From NCBI RefSeq assembly GCF_036452155.1, contig NZ_JAWJZY010000008.1: a stretch of DNA of 8,424 bases; one strand, written 5' to 3'. The DNA is from Sorlinia euscelidii (GTDB taxonomy: Bacteria; Pseudomonadota; Alphaproteobacteria; Acetobacterales; Acetobacteraceae). Both the position numbers and the translations under genes were made by a program. A model generated the notes under the pieces. That model had not been told where the DNA came from. It worked only from the letters and a program-made list of their open reading frames with translations, and ran no database searches. How positions within the stretch are numbered: the stretch's first letter is position 1; each line of letters begins with the position of its first letter. Positions 1 to 8,185 of the stretch are shown one piece after another.

Positions 1-242
1 CCTCACGCCAGAGCAGCGCCTGACGGCGGAGGCGGCTTTAAAGGAGGCGCAATCACCCGATTTATGGGGCCCGGATGTGGTAACGGAAATCAGCGGCCCC
101 GCCCGTTTCTGGGAAGCGGAAAGCCTCTCATCATGATTTCTTCACGCGGAATCCGTCAAACGCCTATTGCAATGCGGTCGTCGCGCCGAAACTGCAAAAA
201 GCGCGTCGGCAATTCCTGTCCCTCATGCGTGACGATATGTAA
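1..242 (+). CDS. msrA: MsrA C-terminal fragment, left-arm copy with one frameshift
   Basis: Mirror of 8186-8424. The frame starting at base 2 reads LTPEQRLTAEAAL and continues to RFWEAE. An extra A in the run at 120-122 then shifts it into a false stop. Removing that A restores SHHDFF and the rest of 79 residues up to TAA at 240-242. The right arm, which lacks the extra base, confirms the correction. Confidence 0.85.
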
Positions 243-256
243 GGCCGCAACGCACG

Positions 257-1575
257 TTAATCCGGGTCAATGAGTCGGAAACGATCTGTCTCTTCATCAA
301 AATCGTATAGGTCCCCGTAGCGACCCCAATTGATGGCGGTCTGTAATGTCTGCGCGGCGTAGGAGGAGGACATCGTCTCCCGCATGGCTTCCAGAAAGGT
401 GCTTTTTTCAATGACATGAGAGGGCGCCTCATCCAGAGCCGCACGGATCTGCCGAATGAGCGGGACGGTGTGAAGAAGGCTGGTCCCGATCATATCTTTG
501 CGCCCGTCATGATCACATAAAACAAAGCGGCTTCCGAGATCCGTCAGGATGATGTCACCATCCTCAAGCTCCGCCAGCCCAAGAAGATGCAGCGAGTCGC
601 CAATTGCGAAGAGATCATCAAGCGACATTTGCAGGCTCGTCGCCAACGGCGGCAAATCCGCGCGACCATTAAAGGGCGCCGCCGCGACCGCTTCCAGCAA
701 CCCGACGAGAAGCGTAACCGGTATGGCGGGCAGAAACAACCGACGGCGGTGCTTCCATTTTCCGCAGTCCGGACTCTTCCGCTGGTAATTCAGCTTCAGA
801 GACGATCGGCGTGCGGCGGGTCAGGATGGTGTAAATATGGTCGACAAAACCTTGATAGGCCAGGTCATTCCGGTTGCGCGGATGCATGAAGGGCACTTCA
901 AGCTCATGTTCGATCTGGCCCGGATTGGATGAGAAAAGCAGGATGCGATCACAGAGGAGGACGGCCTCCTCAATATTATGCGTCACGATCAGAATGGAAC
1001 GGGTGGGCAGGCGCTTCTCCGTCCAGAGGGAAATCAAATCGGTGCGGAGATTTTCCGCGCTGAGGACGTCGAGATCAGCAAAAGGCTCATCAAGCAGCAG
1101 AACCTCCCGGCCCCATGACGAGGGAGCGCGCGAGACTGGCGCGCAACAGCATGGATTTCGATAATTCATGCGGCATCGCGTTTTCATAGCCGCCCAACCC
1201 GATAAGGTCGATCATGCGCTGCGCCCGCGTCTCACATTCCGGCGGCGGGAAACGCTGGGCCTGCAGACCGAGCATCACATTTTCCGCAACGGATAACCAT
1301 GGGAAGAGCGCGAATGACTGTAAGACAATGCCGATATGCGGCGTCGGCCCGTGCAGCGCCTGATCTTTCCAGTAAATACTCCCGGAGGTTGGGGGTATCA
1401 GCCCCGCCGCGATACGCAGGAGAGACGATTTCCCCGACCCGGCACGCCCGACAAGTCCCACAATTTCATCAGGATAGAGGTCGAGATTGATATCTTCCAG
1501 GAGGGAGATATCCTTATGACCTTCATTATGAAAGGTTTTGCTGCAATCACGAATGGAGAGAAGCGGTTCCATCAT
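257..1575 (-). CDS. ABC transporter ATPase, left-arm copy with two frameshifts
   Basis: Mirror of 6856-8171. Two extra bases break it: a C in the run at 1106-1108, just before Walker B, and an A at 734-736, at the start of the C-terminal domain. Uncorrected it looks like three separate ORFs: 1575-1090, an N-terminal piece with Walker A and signature; a middle piece with Walker B and the H-loop; and 739-257, the C-terminal domain. The last piece is intact and gives the true C-terminus (INWGRYGDLYDFDEE, then LIDPD). Start ATG at 1575-1573, stop TAA at 259-257. Confidence 0.9.
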
Positions 1576-1640
1576 GATGTTTTCACTCCTTCATCCTTAT
1601 TTCGATAGGAGGACGCGATTATTTTGGAGCGCACATGCAT
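1572..1640 (-). CDS. Possible 22-aa bridging ORF, left-arm copy
   Basis: Identical in sequence to the candidate at 6791-6859, with the same TGATG and ATGA overlaps with its neighbours. Because both arms come from one locus, agreement shows the bases were read correctly. It is not evolutionary conservation. Confidence 0.33.
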   Translation of the reverse strand: MHVRSKIIASSYRNKDEGVKTS

Positions 1641-3293
1641 CAGGTCGCCTCCGACGGGTCTTGTTCAATCAAGCGGACACAGAGCCACGCGGTGGCCGTC
1701 ACGAGCATGAAGAGCATCAAGGTCTCAGCCACATCTCCGCGCGTCACGGCCTGAATCAGATCGCCGCCCAAAGCGGGGGCGCGGGCCGGGGTGAGAAGGG
1801 CCACGACCAACTCCGCCAGGAGGGCGTTGTGCCACCCCATCACCACGCTATGCGCCAGGTTCTGACGCATTGAGGGTGTGACGCAGGGCAGAAACACTTT
1901 CCGCCACCATAAAATACCCGCGCACATTGAGATTGCGCGCAACCTCCAGCAGATCGGTCGGGAATTGCTGGAAAGCTTCGAAACAACGCACCGCAACCCC
2001 CGCCTGGATTGAAAGAAAAACGAGCAGGAGCGTCAGTGTCAGAGGCGGGAAATCATATGCAGGGAGAAATCCGTTAAAAACGGGAACAAAAGGAATGTCG
2101 GGAAGATCATCCAAAATTTCAGAAAACGGGGGACAGGTCGCTGCGCCGCGACCCGCCTGCGCATCAGAACACTGAGAGGGAGCCAGATCGCTAGCGCGAT
2201 GGCCGATGCCAGCAGCACAATGAATGCCGTTTCAGCGAGGGAAGCTAAAATCTCAAGCCGGATGTGAAAGGACAGAAAAATTTCTCGGTCATACCCGATT
2301 ATAAGCCCGCAAATTACGATTAAAATCGCGGGAAGCAGCTTTGCGCGCGCGGGCGGTGCAGATTGATGCGTCGGGTCATGATGCTGCGCCACCCTCGTGT
2401 GCCGCAAACGCCGATTGGCGAGGGGAAAGCGCCTGACGATGCAGAAATTTCAAGAAGAGGCTGGAGGCCAATCTGCGATGAAAAAAACTGTAAAAACGAC
2501 TCTCCTCCGCAAGCATGGCGGCTTGAAGCCGGAAGCGCTGTGACCAGTGTCGCGCCGGGTTGATCACCATCCATTCGAAGCCGAGCACGAGGATGGCGGT
2601 GGCGACCAAAGCGCCAATCCAGATCGATGCGCGGCCTTCTTCAAAGCCATTTCGCAGGAGGCTGCCCAGCCCCAAAGAGATAACGTGACTCTCCCGGCTT
2701 GAAAGAATGAATTCCCCGCCGACCAGGGTCAGCCACGCGAGAGGCATGGCCGCACCGAGCGCGACGATGATGCCGGGCGTCAAAATCGGGGCCTTGCACC
2801 GCCAGAACATTTGCCAACGTGTCAATCCAGTGCCCGGCAGAGTTCAATCAGGGCGGGGGGTGTTTCCGCCGCCGATAAGCGCGATACATAGCCGACCTGG
2901 ACGGCAAAACTCGTGGCGGTGGCGAGGATGATCGCAAGATCGTAGTTAATGAAGGCAAAAACCGCGATCAGCCCGATAAAGGGCGCACAACGCAACAGGT
3001 CAAGCAGTGCCGACAGCGTCACACCCGGGACATGGCGTCGCCGCGCCAATGATGTCAGGATGAAGGAGACGGGCAGGCTGATAAGAAGCGCCATGACCAT
3101 ACGCAGTAGCGTAACGAGAAAGGCGGAGAAACTTCAAGCCCTTCCGCATCCATCGGGACGGCATTTTCCGAAGCTAAGGGGGCTGTCTGCCGGGGTGCCC
3201 ATGCCAGCAGAGAAAACGACATGAAAAAAAGCGCCACCACCCATAAAAGTCGAGAAGCGGATCCGCCTTTATTCCCGATCGGTGCGTTTTCAT
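1640..3293 (-). CDS. Fused ABC permease, left-arm copy, frameshifted
   Basis: Mirror of 5139-6791. At 1654 bases it is a net two short of the reconstructed 1656. It keeps the bases the right arm lost in the APFIGLIAVFAF region and at the linker end (ARAKLLPAIL). It has its own errors: a lost T near 3131, an extra C near 2422, a lost C near 2068, a C loss and gain around 1960-1995, and an extra G near 1915. Several membrane-helix-rich ORF fragments on this strand are pieces of this one gene, not separate small permeases. Confidence 0.83.
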
Positions 3294-3333
3294 CAGCTTC
3301 CACCGCTCTTCCGTTTGACATCAGGTCATGGTT

Positions 3334-3809
3334 TCAGTGCGCGGCGCCTGTGCTCCCGAAGCCCCCTTCGCACGCAATGTCTCGTCGAGAGTTGAAACTT
3401 CCTGCCACTCCAGACGCGTCACGGGCGCGATAATACCCTGGGCGATCCGCATCCCGCGCGAGATGACGAAACGTTCCGTGCCGAGATTGATCATGATGAC
3501 TTTGACCTCACCCCGATAATCCTCATCAATCGTGCCCGGCGTGTTCGGCAGCGTCACACCGTTATTGAGGGCGAGGCCGGAACGCGGGCGGATCTGCAAT
3601 TCGTAACCGTGCGGCAATGCCAGTTTGAGGCCGGTGGGGATCAAGGCGCGCGCGCCCGGTGCAAGGACAATATCCGCCTCAATTGCCGCGATAAAATCAA
3701 ATCCGGCCGCGCCGTCACTGGCGTAACGTGGGAGGGCAAGCCCCACCGCATGTGGCAATCGCACGACGCGAACCTTGAGGCCGCTTGTCATGTCTTGAGT
3801 TACAGGCAT
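3334..3809 (-). CDS. dut: dUTPase, left-arm copy (nearly intact)
   Basis: This is the best single reading of dut: one frame runs from ATG 3809-3807 through motifs 1 to 4 without interruption. One G is missing near motif 5, so the raw frame ends in an unrelated tail (KGASGAQAPR) and a false stop at 3321. Inserting the G seen in the right arm restores RGEGGFGSTG and the TGA at 3336-3334. An upstream in-frame ATG (3821-3819) would add four residues but lacks a ribosome site. Confidence 0.93.
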
Positions 3810-3817
3810 GGAAGACC

Positions 3818-4143
3818 TCATATGGAGTGGGAAGTTCGGGAACGAACCGTTTTAACGGCGGCTGCACGAGACGCGCAGCAATCTCCTTTTTTGGGAGACC
3901 TGGCCAAGTCTCGGTGCTGGTTTCATCAATGATTGTGACGGTATTATCATCCTGCCCGAAAGGGCATTTTGCGCATCGACACCGTTCGCAACAATCCAGT
4001 CGCAATTTTTCTGCGTCCGTTTCTGCGCCGCATTCTGCTGAATATCGTCTGTTTCCGCCGCGAAACCAATGACAAGAGAAGGGCGCGACGGCCCGGTTGT
4101 GAAATTCAGGCCAGAATATCAGGGTTTTTAACCAGAGAGAGCT
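3818..4143 (-). CDS. coaBC: CoaBC C-terminal fragment, left-arm copy
   Basis: Mirror of 4296-4621 and truncated at the strand switch (4143). It contributes the bases missing from the right arm: GCGGCGG for FAAET and six A for PKKEI. It lacks one C in the run before QDDNTV and one base before the stop. Together the arms read LVKNPDILA-MNFTTGPSRPS-LVIGFAAETDD, and then CDWIVANGVD. Confidence 0.85.
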
Positions 4144-4295
4144 TTGTGAATATGGCGGATCAGTAACCGAAATGCTTTACGCCGTGCCGACAGGTTGGCT
4201 CGGTCGTATCGGCTGTCTGCGTCGCGGCCGTGGCGGATTGGCGCCTTGAAACATCTTCGGCGCATAAGCTGAAAAAAGGGACGACGAGCGTTTGC
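4144..4295 (+). other. Unpaired centre of the palindrome; coaBC sequence present only once
   Basis: These 152 bases have no mirror copy. They read in the same sense as the right arm: translation gives the CoaB signature AAVADWR followed by HKLKK, then runs into the right-arm coaBC frame after restoring one G in the GGG run near 4278-4280. The centre therefore belongs contiguously to the right arm, and the strand switch lies at about 4143/4144. The asymmetric switch resembles polymerase template switching on the opposite strand rather than a symmetric hairpin loop. The short AGCT beside the break may be microhomology (inference). Confidence 0.85.
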
Positions 4296-4621
4296 AGCTC
4301 TCTCTGGTTAAAAACCCTGATATTCTGGCCATGATTTCACAACCGGGCCGTCGCGCCCTTCTCTTGTCATTGGTTTCGCGCGGAAACAGACGATATTCAG
4401 CAGAATGCGGCGCAGAAACGGACGCAGAAAAATTGCGACTGGATTGTTGCGAACGGTGTCGATGCGCAAAATGCCCCTTTCGGGCAGGATGATAATACCG
4501 TCACAATCATTGATGAAACCAGCACCGAGACTTGGCCAGGTCTCCCAAAAAGGAGATTGCTGCGCGTCTCGTGCAGCGCGCCGTTAAAACGGTTCGTTCC
4601 CGAACTTCCCACTCCATATGA
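4144..4621 (+). CDS. coaBC: CoaBC C-terminal part (phosphopantothenoylcysteine synthetase domain), 5'-truncated, frameshifted
   Basis: CoaBC (Dfp) is the bifunctional phosphopantothenoylcysteine synthetase/decarboxylase of coenzyme A synthesis. Only the end of the C-terminal CoaB (synthetase) domain is here; the CoaC flavoprotein half and the start are outside the window. The merged arms give a VTEMLYAV-like segment, then AAVADWR, the lysine-rich HKLKK loop, LVKNPDIL, GFAAET and CDWIVANGVD, all in the order known for CoaB. The right arm has lost single bases near 4279 (G), 4334 (A), 4380 (G) and in the A-run at 4547-4551, so no single frame is open throughout. The chosen stop is TGA 4619-4621, giving an end of type RLVQRAVKT; the left arm lacks one base there and would instead read deep into dut, which is implausible. 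dut follows after 8 bases, so the two genes are probably co-transcribed. Confidence 0.88.
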
Positions 4622-4623
4622 GG
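4620..4623 (+). promoter_or_regulatory. Shine-Dalgarno for dut
   Basis: GAGG sits six bases before the ATG at 4630 and overlaps the coaBC stop codon. It favours this start over the ATG at 4618, which overlaps the coaBC TGA but has no purine-rich site upstream. The position would couple dut translation to termination of coaBC. Confidence 0.55.
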
Positions 4624-4629
4624 TCTTCC

Positions 4630-5098
4630 ATGCCTGTAACTCAAGACATGACAAGCGGCTCAAGGTTCGCGTCGTGCGATTGCCACATCGGTGGGGCTTG
4701 CCCTCCCACGTTACGCCAGTGACGGCGCGGCCGGATTTGATTTTATCGCGGCAATTGAGGCGGATATTGTCCTTGCACCGGGCGCGCGCGCCTTGATCCC
4801 ACCGCCTCAAACTGGCATTGCCGCACGGTTACGAATTGCAGATCCGCCGCGTTCCGGCCTCGCCTCAATAACGGTGTGACGCTGCGAACACGCCGGGCAC
4901 GATTGATGAGGATTATCGGGGTGAGGTCAAAGTCATCATGATCAATCTCGGCACGGAACGTTTCGTCATCTCGCGCGGGATGCGGATCGCCCAGGGTATT
5001 ATCGCGCCCGTGACGCGTCTGGAGTGGCAGGAAGTTTCAACTCTCGACGAGACATTGCGTGGCGAAGGGGCTTCGGGAGCACAGGCGCCGCGCACTGA
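4630..5098 (+). CDS. dut: dUTP diphosphatase (dUTPase), right-arm copy with several deletions
   Basis: Dut is a homotrimeric enzyme that hydrolyses dUTP to dUMP and diphosphate, keeping uracil out of DNA and supplying the dTMP precursor. Restored from both arms the protein is 158 aa, normal for the family. Its motifs are in order: 1, SDGAAGFD (31-38); 2, PRSGLA (75-80); 3, GTIDEDYRGEV (92-102), with the catalytic Asp in TIDxDYRG; 4, GMRIAQ (119-124); 5, RGEGGFGSTG (146-155). This arm has lost a net 8 bases across 4660-5080, so its frame is broken repeatedly, but it keeps the GG of the motif 5 region that the left arm lost. The start is the ATG at 4630 with a GAGG upstream. The stop is TGA 5096-5098, 40 bases before the preferred permease start. 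Confidence 0.92.
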
Positions 5099-5138
5099 AA
5101 CCATGACCTGATGTCAAACGGAAGAGCGGTGGAAGCTG

Positions 5139-6791
5139 ATGAAAACGCACCGATCGGGAATAAAGGCGGATCCGCTTCTCGGACTTTTATGGGTGGTGGC
5201 GCTTTTTTTCATGTCGTTTTCTCTGCTGGCATGGGCACCCCGGCAGACAGCCCCCTTAGCTTCGGAAAATGCCGTCCCGATGGATGCGGAAGGGCTTGAA
5301 GTTTTCTCCGCCTTTCTCGTTACGCTACTGCGTATGGTCATGGCGCTTCTTATCAGCCTGCCCGTCTCCTTCATCCTGACATCATTGGCGCGGCGACGCC
5401 ATGTCCCGGGTGTGACGCTGTCGGCACTGCTTGACCTGTTGCGTTGTGCGCCCTTATCGGGCTGATCGCGGTTTTGCCTTCATTAACTACGATCTTGCGA
5501 TCATCCTCGCCACCGCCACGAGTTTTGCCGTCCAGGTCGGCTATGTATCGCGCTTATCGGCGGCGGAAACACCCCCCGCCCTGATTGAACTCTGCCGGGC
5601 ACTGGGATTGACACGTTGGCAAATGTTCTGGCGGTGCAAGGCCCCGATTTTGACGCCCGGCATCATCGTCGCGCTCGGTGCGGCCATGCCTCTCGCGTGG
5701 CTGACCCTGGTCGGCGGGGAATTCATTCTTTCAAGCCGGGAGAGTCACGTTATCTCTTTGGGGCTGGGCAGCCTCCTGCGAAATGGCTTTGAAGAAGGCC
5801 GCGCATCGATCTGGATTGGCGCTTTGGTCGCCACCGCCATCCTCGTGCTCGGCTTCGAATGGATGGTGATCAACCCGGCGCGACACTGGTCACAGCGCTT
5901 CCGGCTTCAAGCCGCCATGCTTGCGGAGGAGAGTCGTTTTTACAGTTTTTTTCATCGCAGATTGGCCTCCAGCCTCTTCTTGAAATTTCTGCATCGTCAG
6001 GCGCTTTCCCTCGCCAATCGGCGTTTGCGGCACACGAGGGTGGCGCAGCATCATGACCCGACGCATCAATCTGCACCGCCCGCGCGCGCAAGCTGCTTCC
6101 CGCGATTTTAATCGTAATTTGCGGGCTTATAATCGGGTATGACCGAGAAATTTTTCTGTCCTTTCACATCCGGCTTGAGATTTTAGCTTCCCTCGCTGAA
6201 ACGGCATTCATTGTGCTGCTGGCATCGGCCATCGCGCTAGCGATCTGGCTCCCTCTCAGTGTTCTGATGCGCAGGCGGGTCGCGGCGCAGCGGACTGTCC
6301 CCCGTTTTCTGAAATTTTGGATGATCTTCCCGACATTCCTTTTGTTCCCGTTTTTAACGGATCTTCTCCCTGCATATGATTTCCCGCCTCTGACACTGAC
6401 GCTCCTGCTCGTTTTTCTTTCAATCCAGGCGGGGGTTGCCGGTGCGTTGTTTCGAAGCTTTCCAGCAATTCCGACCGATCTGCTGGAGGTTGCGCGCAAT
6501 CTCAATGTGCGCGGTATTTTATGGTGGCGGAAAGTGTTTCTGCCCTGCGTCACACCCTCAATGCGTCAGAACCTGGCGCATAGCGTGGTGATGGGGTGGC
6601 ACAACGCCCTCCTGGCGGAGTTGGTCGTGGCCCTTCTCACCCCGGCCCGCGCCCCCGCTTTGGGCGGCGATCTGATTCAGGCCGTGACGCGCGGAGATGT
6701 GGCTGAGACCTTGATGCTCTTCATGCTCGTGACGGCCACCGCGTGGCTCTGTGTCCGCTTGATTGAACAAGACCCGTCGGAGGCGACCTGA
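5139..6791 (+). CDS. Fused two-domain ABC transporter permease, NitT/TauT-like, right-arm copy
   Basis: Inner-membrane permease with two binding-protein-dependent transport domains in one chain, so one polypeptide would supply the whole membrane part of an importer. Restoring three lost bases (two T near 5456 and 5475, one A near 6090) gives 551 aa. The N-terminus is basic (KTHR), with a first membrane helix at about 14-34. Domain 1 (about 60-245) has an EAA-type cytoplasmic loop ELCRALGLTRWQMFW (151-165). Domain 2 (about 345-545) has EVARNLNVRGILWWRK (451-466). Between them lies a basic, His-rich linker (about 246-318), then a further helix at about 319-334. An alternative start at 5111 depends on a one-base disagreement between the arms. 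The stop TGA 6789-6791 overlaps the ATG of a mini-ORF. The substrate is unknown and no binding-protein gene is visible. The family call rests on domain layout and the partner ATPase. Confidence 0.85.
6779..6783 (+). promoter_or_regulatory. Strong Shine-Dalgarno inside the permease 3' end, before the mini-ORF
   Basis: GGAGG lies seven bases before the ATG at 6791. The spacing is ideal for initiation at that ATG, which overlaps the permease stop as TGATG. Both arms carry it. It also encodes permease residues, so it could be fortuitous. Confidence 0.45.
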
Positions 6792-6859
6792 TGCATGTGC
6801 GCTCCAAAATAATCGCGTCCTCCTATCGAAATAAGGATGAAGGAGTGAAAACATCATGA
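6791..6859 (+). CDS. Possible 22-aa bridging ORF between permease and ATPase
   Basis: The 64-base gap between the two transporter genes is open in one frame from ATG 6791 to TGA 6857-6859, giving a 22-residue basic peptide beginning MHVRSKII. Its start overlaps the permease stop (TGATG) and its stop overlaps the ATPase start (ATGA). It has a GGAGG seven bases upstream. The identical reading frame is open in the left arm at 1572-1640 on the minus strand. There is no signal peptide or membrane helix, and no family is recognised. It may carry ribosomes across the gap and couple ATPase translation to the permease. It may equally be chance, because the ATPase has its own ribosome site. Confidence 0.35.
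   Translation: MHVRSKIIASSYRNKDEGVKTS
6842..6845 (+). promoter_or_regulatory. Shine-Dalgarno for the ATPase
   Basis: GGAG lies ten bases before the ATG at 6856 and thirteen before the second in-frame ATG at 6859. The spacing favours the first. It sits within the possible mini-ORF. Confidence 0.55.
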
Positions 6860-8171
6860 TGGAACCGCTTCTCTCCATTCGTGATTGCAGCAAAACCTTT
6901 CATAATGAAGGTCATAAGGATATCTCCCTCCTGGAAGATATCAATCTCGACCTCTATCCTGATGAAATTGTGGGACTTGTCGGGCGTGCCGGGTCGGGGA
7001 AATCGTCTCTCCTGCGTATCGCGGCGGGGCTGATACCCCCAACCTCCGGGAGTATTTACTGGAAAGATCAGGCGCTGCACGGGCCGACGCCGCATATCGG
7101 CATTGTCTTACAGTCATTCGCGCTCTTCCCATGGTTATCCGTTGCGGAAAATGTGATGCTCGGTCTGCAGGCCCAGCGTTTCCCGCCGCCGGAATGTGAG
7201 ACGCGGGCGCAGCGCATGATCGACCTTATCGGGTTGGGCGGCTATGAAAACGCGATGCCGCATGAATTATCGAAATCCATGCTGTTGCGCGCCAGTCTCG
7301 CGCGCTCCCTCGTCATGGGGCCGGAGGTTCTGCTGCTTGATGAGCCTTTTGCTGATCTCGACGTCCTCAGCGCGGAAAATCTCCGCACCGATTTGATTTC
7401 CCTCTGGACGGAGAAGCGCCTGCCCACCCGTTCCATTCTGATCGTGACGCATAATATTGAGGAGGCCGTCCTCCTCTGTGATCGCATCCTGCTTTTCTCA
7501 TCCAATCCGGGCCAGATCGAACATGAGCTTGAAGTGCCCTTCATGCATCCGCGCAACCGGAATGACCTGGCCTATCAAGGTTTTGTCGACCATATTTACA
7601 CCATCCTGACCCGCCGCACGCCGATCGTCTCTGAAGCTGAATTACCAGCGGAAGAGTCCGGACTGCGGAAAATGGAAGCACCGCCGTCGGTTGTTCTGCC
7701 CGCCATACCGGTTACGCTTCTCGTCGGGTTGCTGGAAGCGGTCGCGGCGGCGCCCTTTAATGGTCGCGCGGATTTGCCGCCGTTGGCGACGAGCCTGCAA
7801 ATGTCGCTTGATGATCTCTTCGCAATTGGCGACTCGCTGCATCTTCTTGGGCTGGCGGAGCTTGAGGATGGTGACATCATCCTGACGGATCTCGGAAGCC
7901 GCTTTGTTTTATGTGATCATGACGGGCGCAAAGATATGATCGGGACCAGCCTTCTTCACACCGTCCGCTCATTCGGCAGATCCGTGCGGCTCTGGATGAG
8001 GCGCCCTCTCATGTCATTGAAAAAAGCACCTTTCTGGAAGCCATGCGGGAGACGATGTCCTCCTCCTACGCCGCGCAGACATTACAGACCGCCATCAATT
8101 GGGGTCGCTACGGGGACCTATACGATTTTGATGAAGAGACAGATCGTTTCCGACTCATTGACCCGGATTAA
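6856..8171 (+). CDS. ABC transporter ATPase with AAA-associated C-terminal domain, right-arm copy
   Basis: Cytoplasmic ATPase expected to drive the adjacent permease. The nucleotide-binding domain (about 1-250) is of the NrtD/SsuB type: Walker A GRAGSGKS (43-50), Q-loop Gln86, signature LSKSM (138-142), Walker B LLLDE (159-163), D-loop ADLD (166-169) and H-loop His199. The C-terminal part (about 280-438) matches in layout the domain named AAA-associated that is found on some nitrate/sulfonate/bicarbonate-type ATPases. The signature normally reads LSGGM/Q; both arms read LSKSM. One C is missing near 7965 in this arm, so the uncorrected frame runs on to 8205 with a false tail. The left arm supplies the true ending LIDPD and TAA (8169-8171 here). 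The corrected length is 438 aa, larger than a plain ~260-aa ATPase because of the extra domain. It ends 14 bases from convergent msrA. Confidence 0.9.
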
Positions 8172-8185
8172 CGTGCGTTGCGGCC

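Larger units (their letters stand above)
3..4143. repeat. Left arm of window-spanning inverted repeat
   Basis: This stretch is the reverse complement of 4296-8424. Position 3 pairs with 8424 and position 4143 pairs with 4296. The left arm is 4141 bases and the right arm 4129. The 12-base difference is fully accounted for by counted net indels: msrA +1, ATPase +3, permease +1, dut +7, coaBC 0. Nearly all differences are single-base gains or losses in short homopolymers. That pattern points to two noisy readings of one locus rather than two diverged gene copies. Bases 1-2 have no partner in the window. Confidence 0.97.

Noticed and set aside
549..1164. Several Ser/Arg-rich ORFs on the strand opposite the ATPase
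   Set aside because: They are antisense shadows of the GC-rich ATPase gene, with low-complexity composition, no ribosome sites and no recognisable domains.
1090..1575. Stand-alone truncated ATPase of 161 aa
   Set aside because: The ORF ends at an extra C in the run at 1106-1108; the mirror arm continues directly into Walker B.
3321..3380. dUTPase with a novel C-terminus lacking motif 5
   Set aside because: The tail is produced by one missing G; the other arm restores canonical RGEGGFGSTG.
3818..4005. Alternative CoaBC C-terminus overlapping dut (RLVQPPLKRF and onward)
   Set aside because: It needs the left-arm reading, which lacks one base. It would overlap about 100 bases of dut in another frame, whereas the right arm gives a stop right before dut.
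4100..4340. Cruciform, replication origin or hairpin-telomere centre
   Set aside because: The unpaired centre is ordinary coaBC coding sequence, contiguous with the right arm, with no iterons, AT-rich tract or resolvase-type site.
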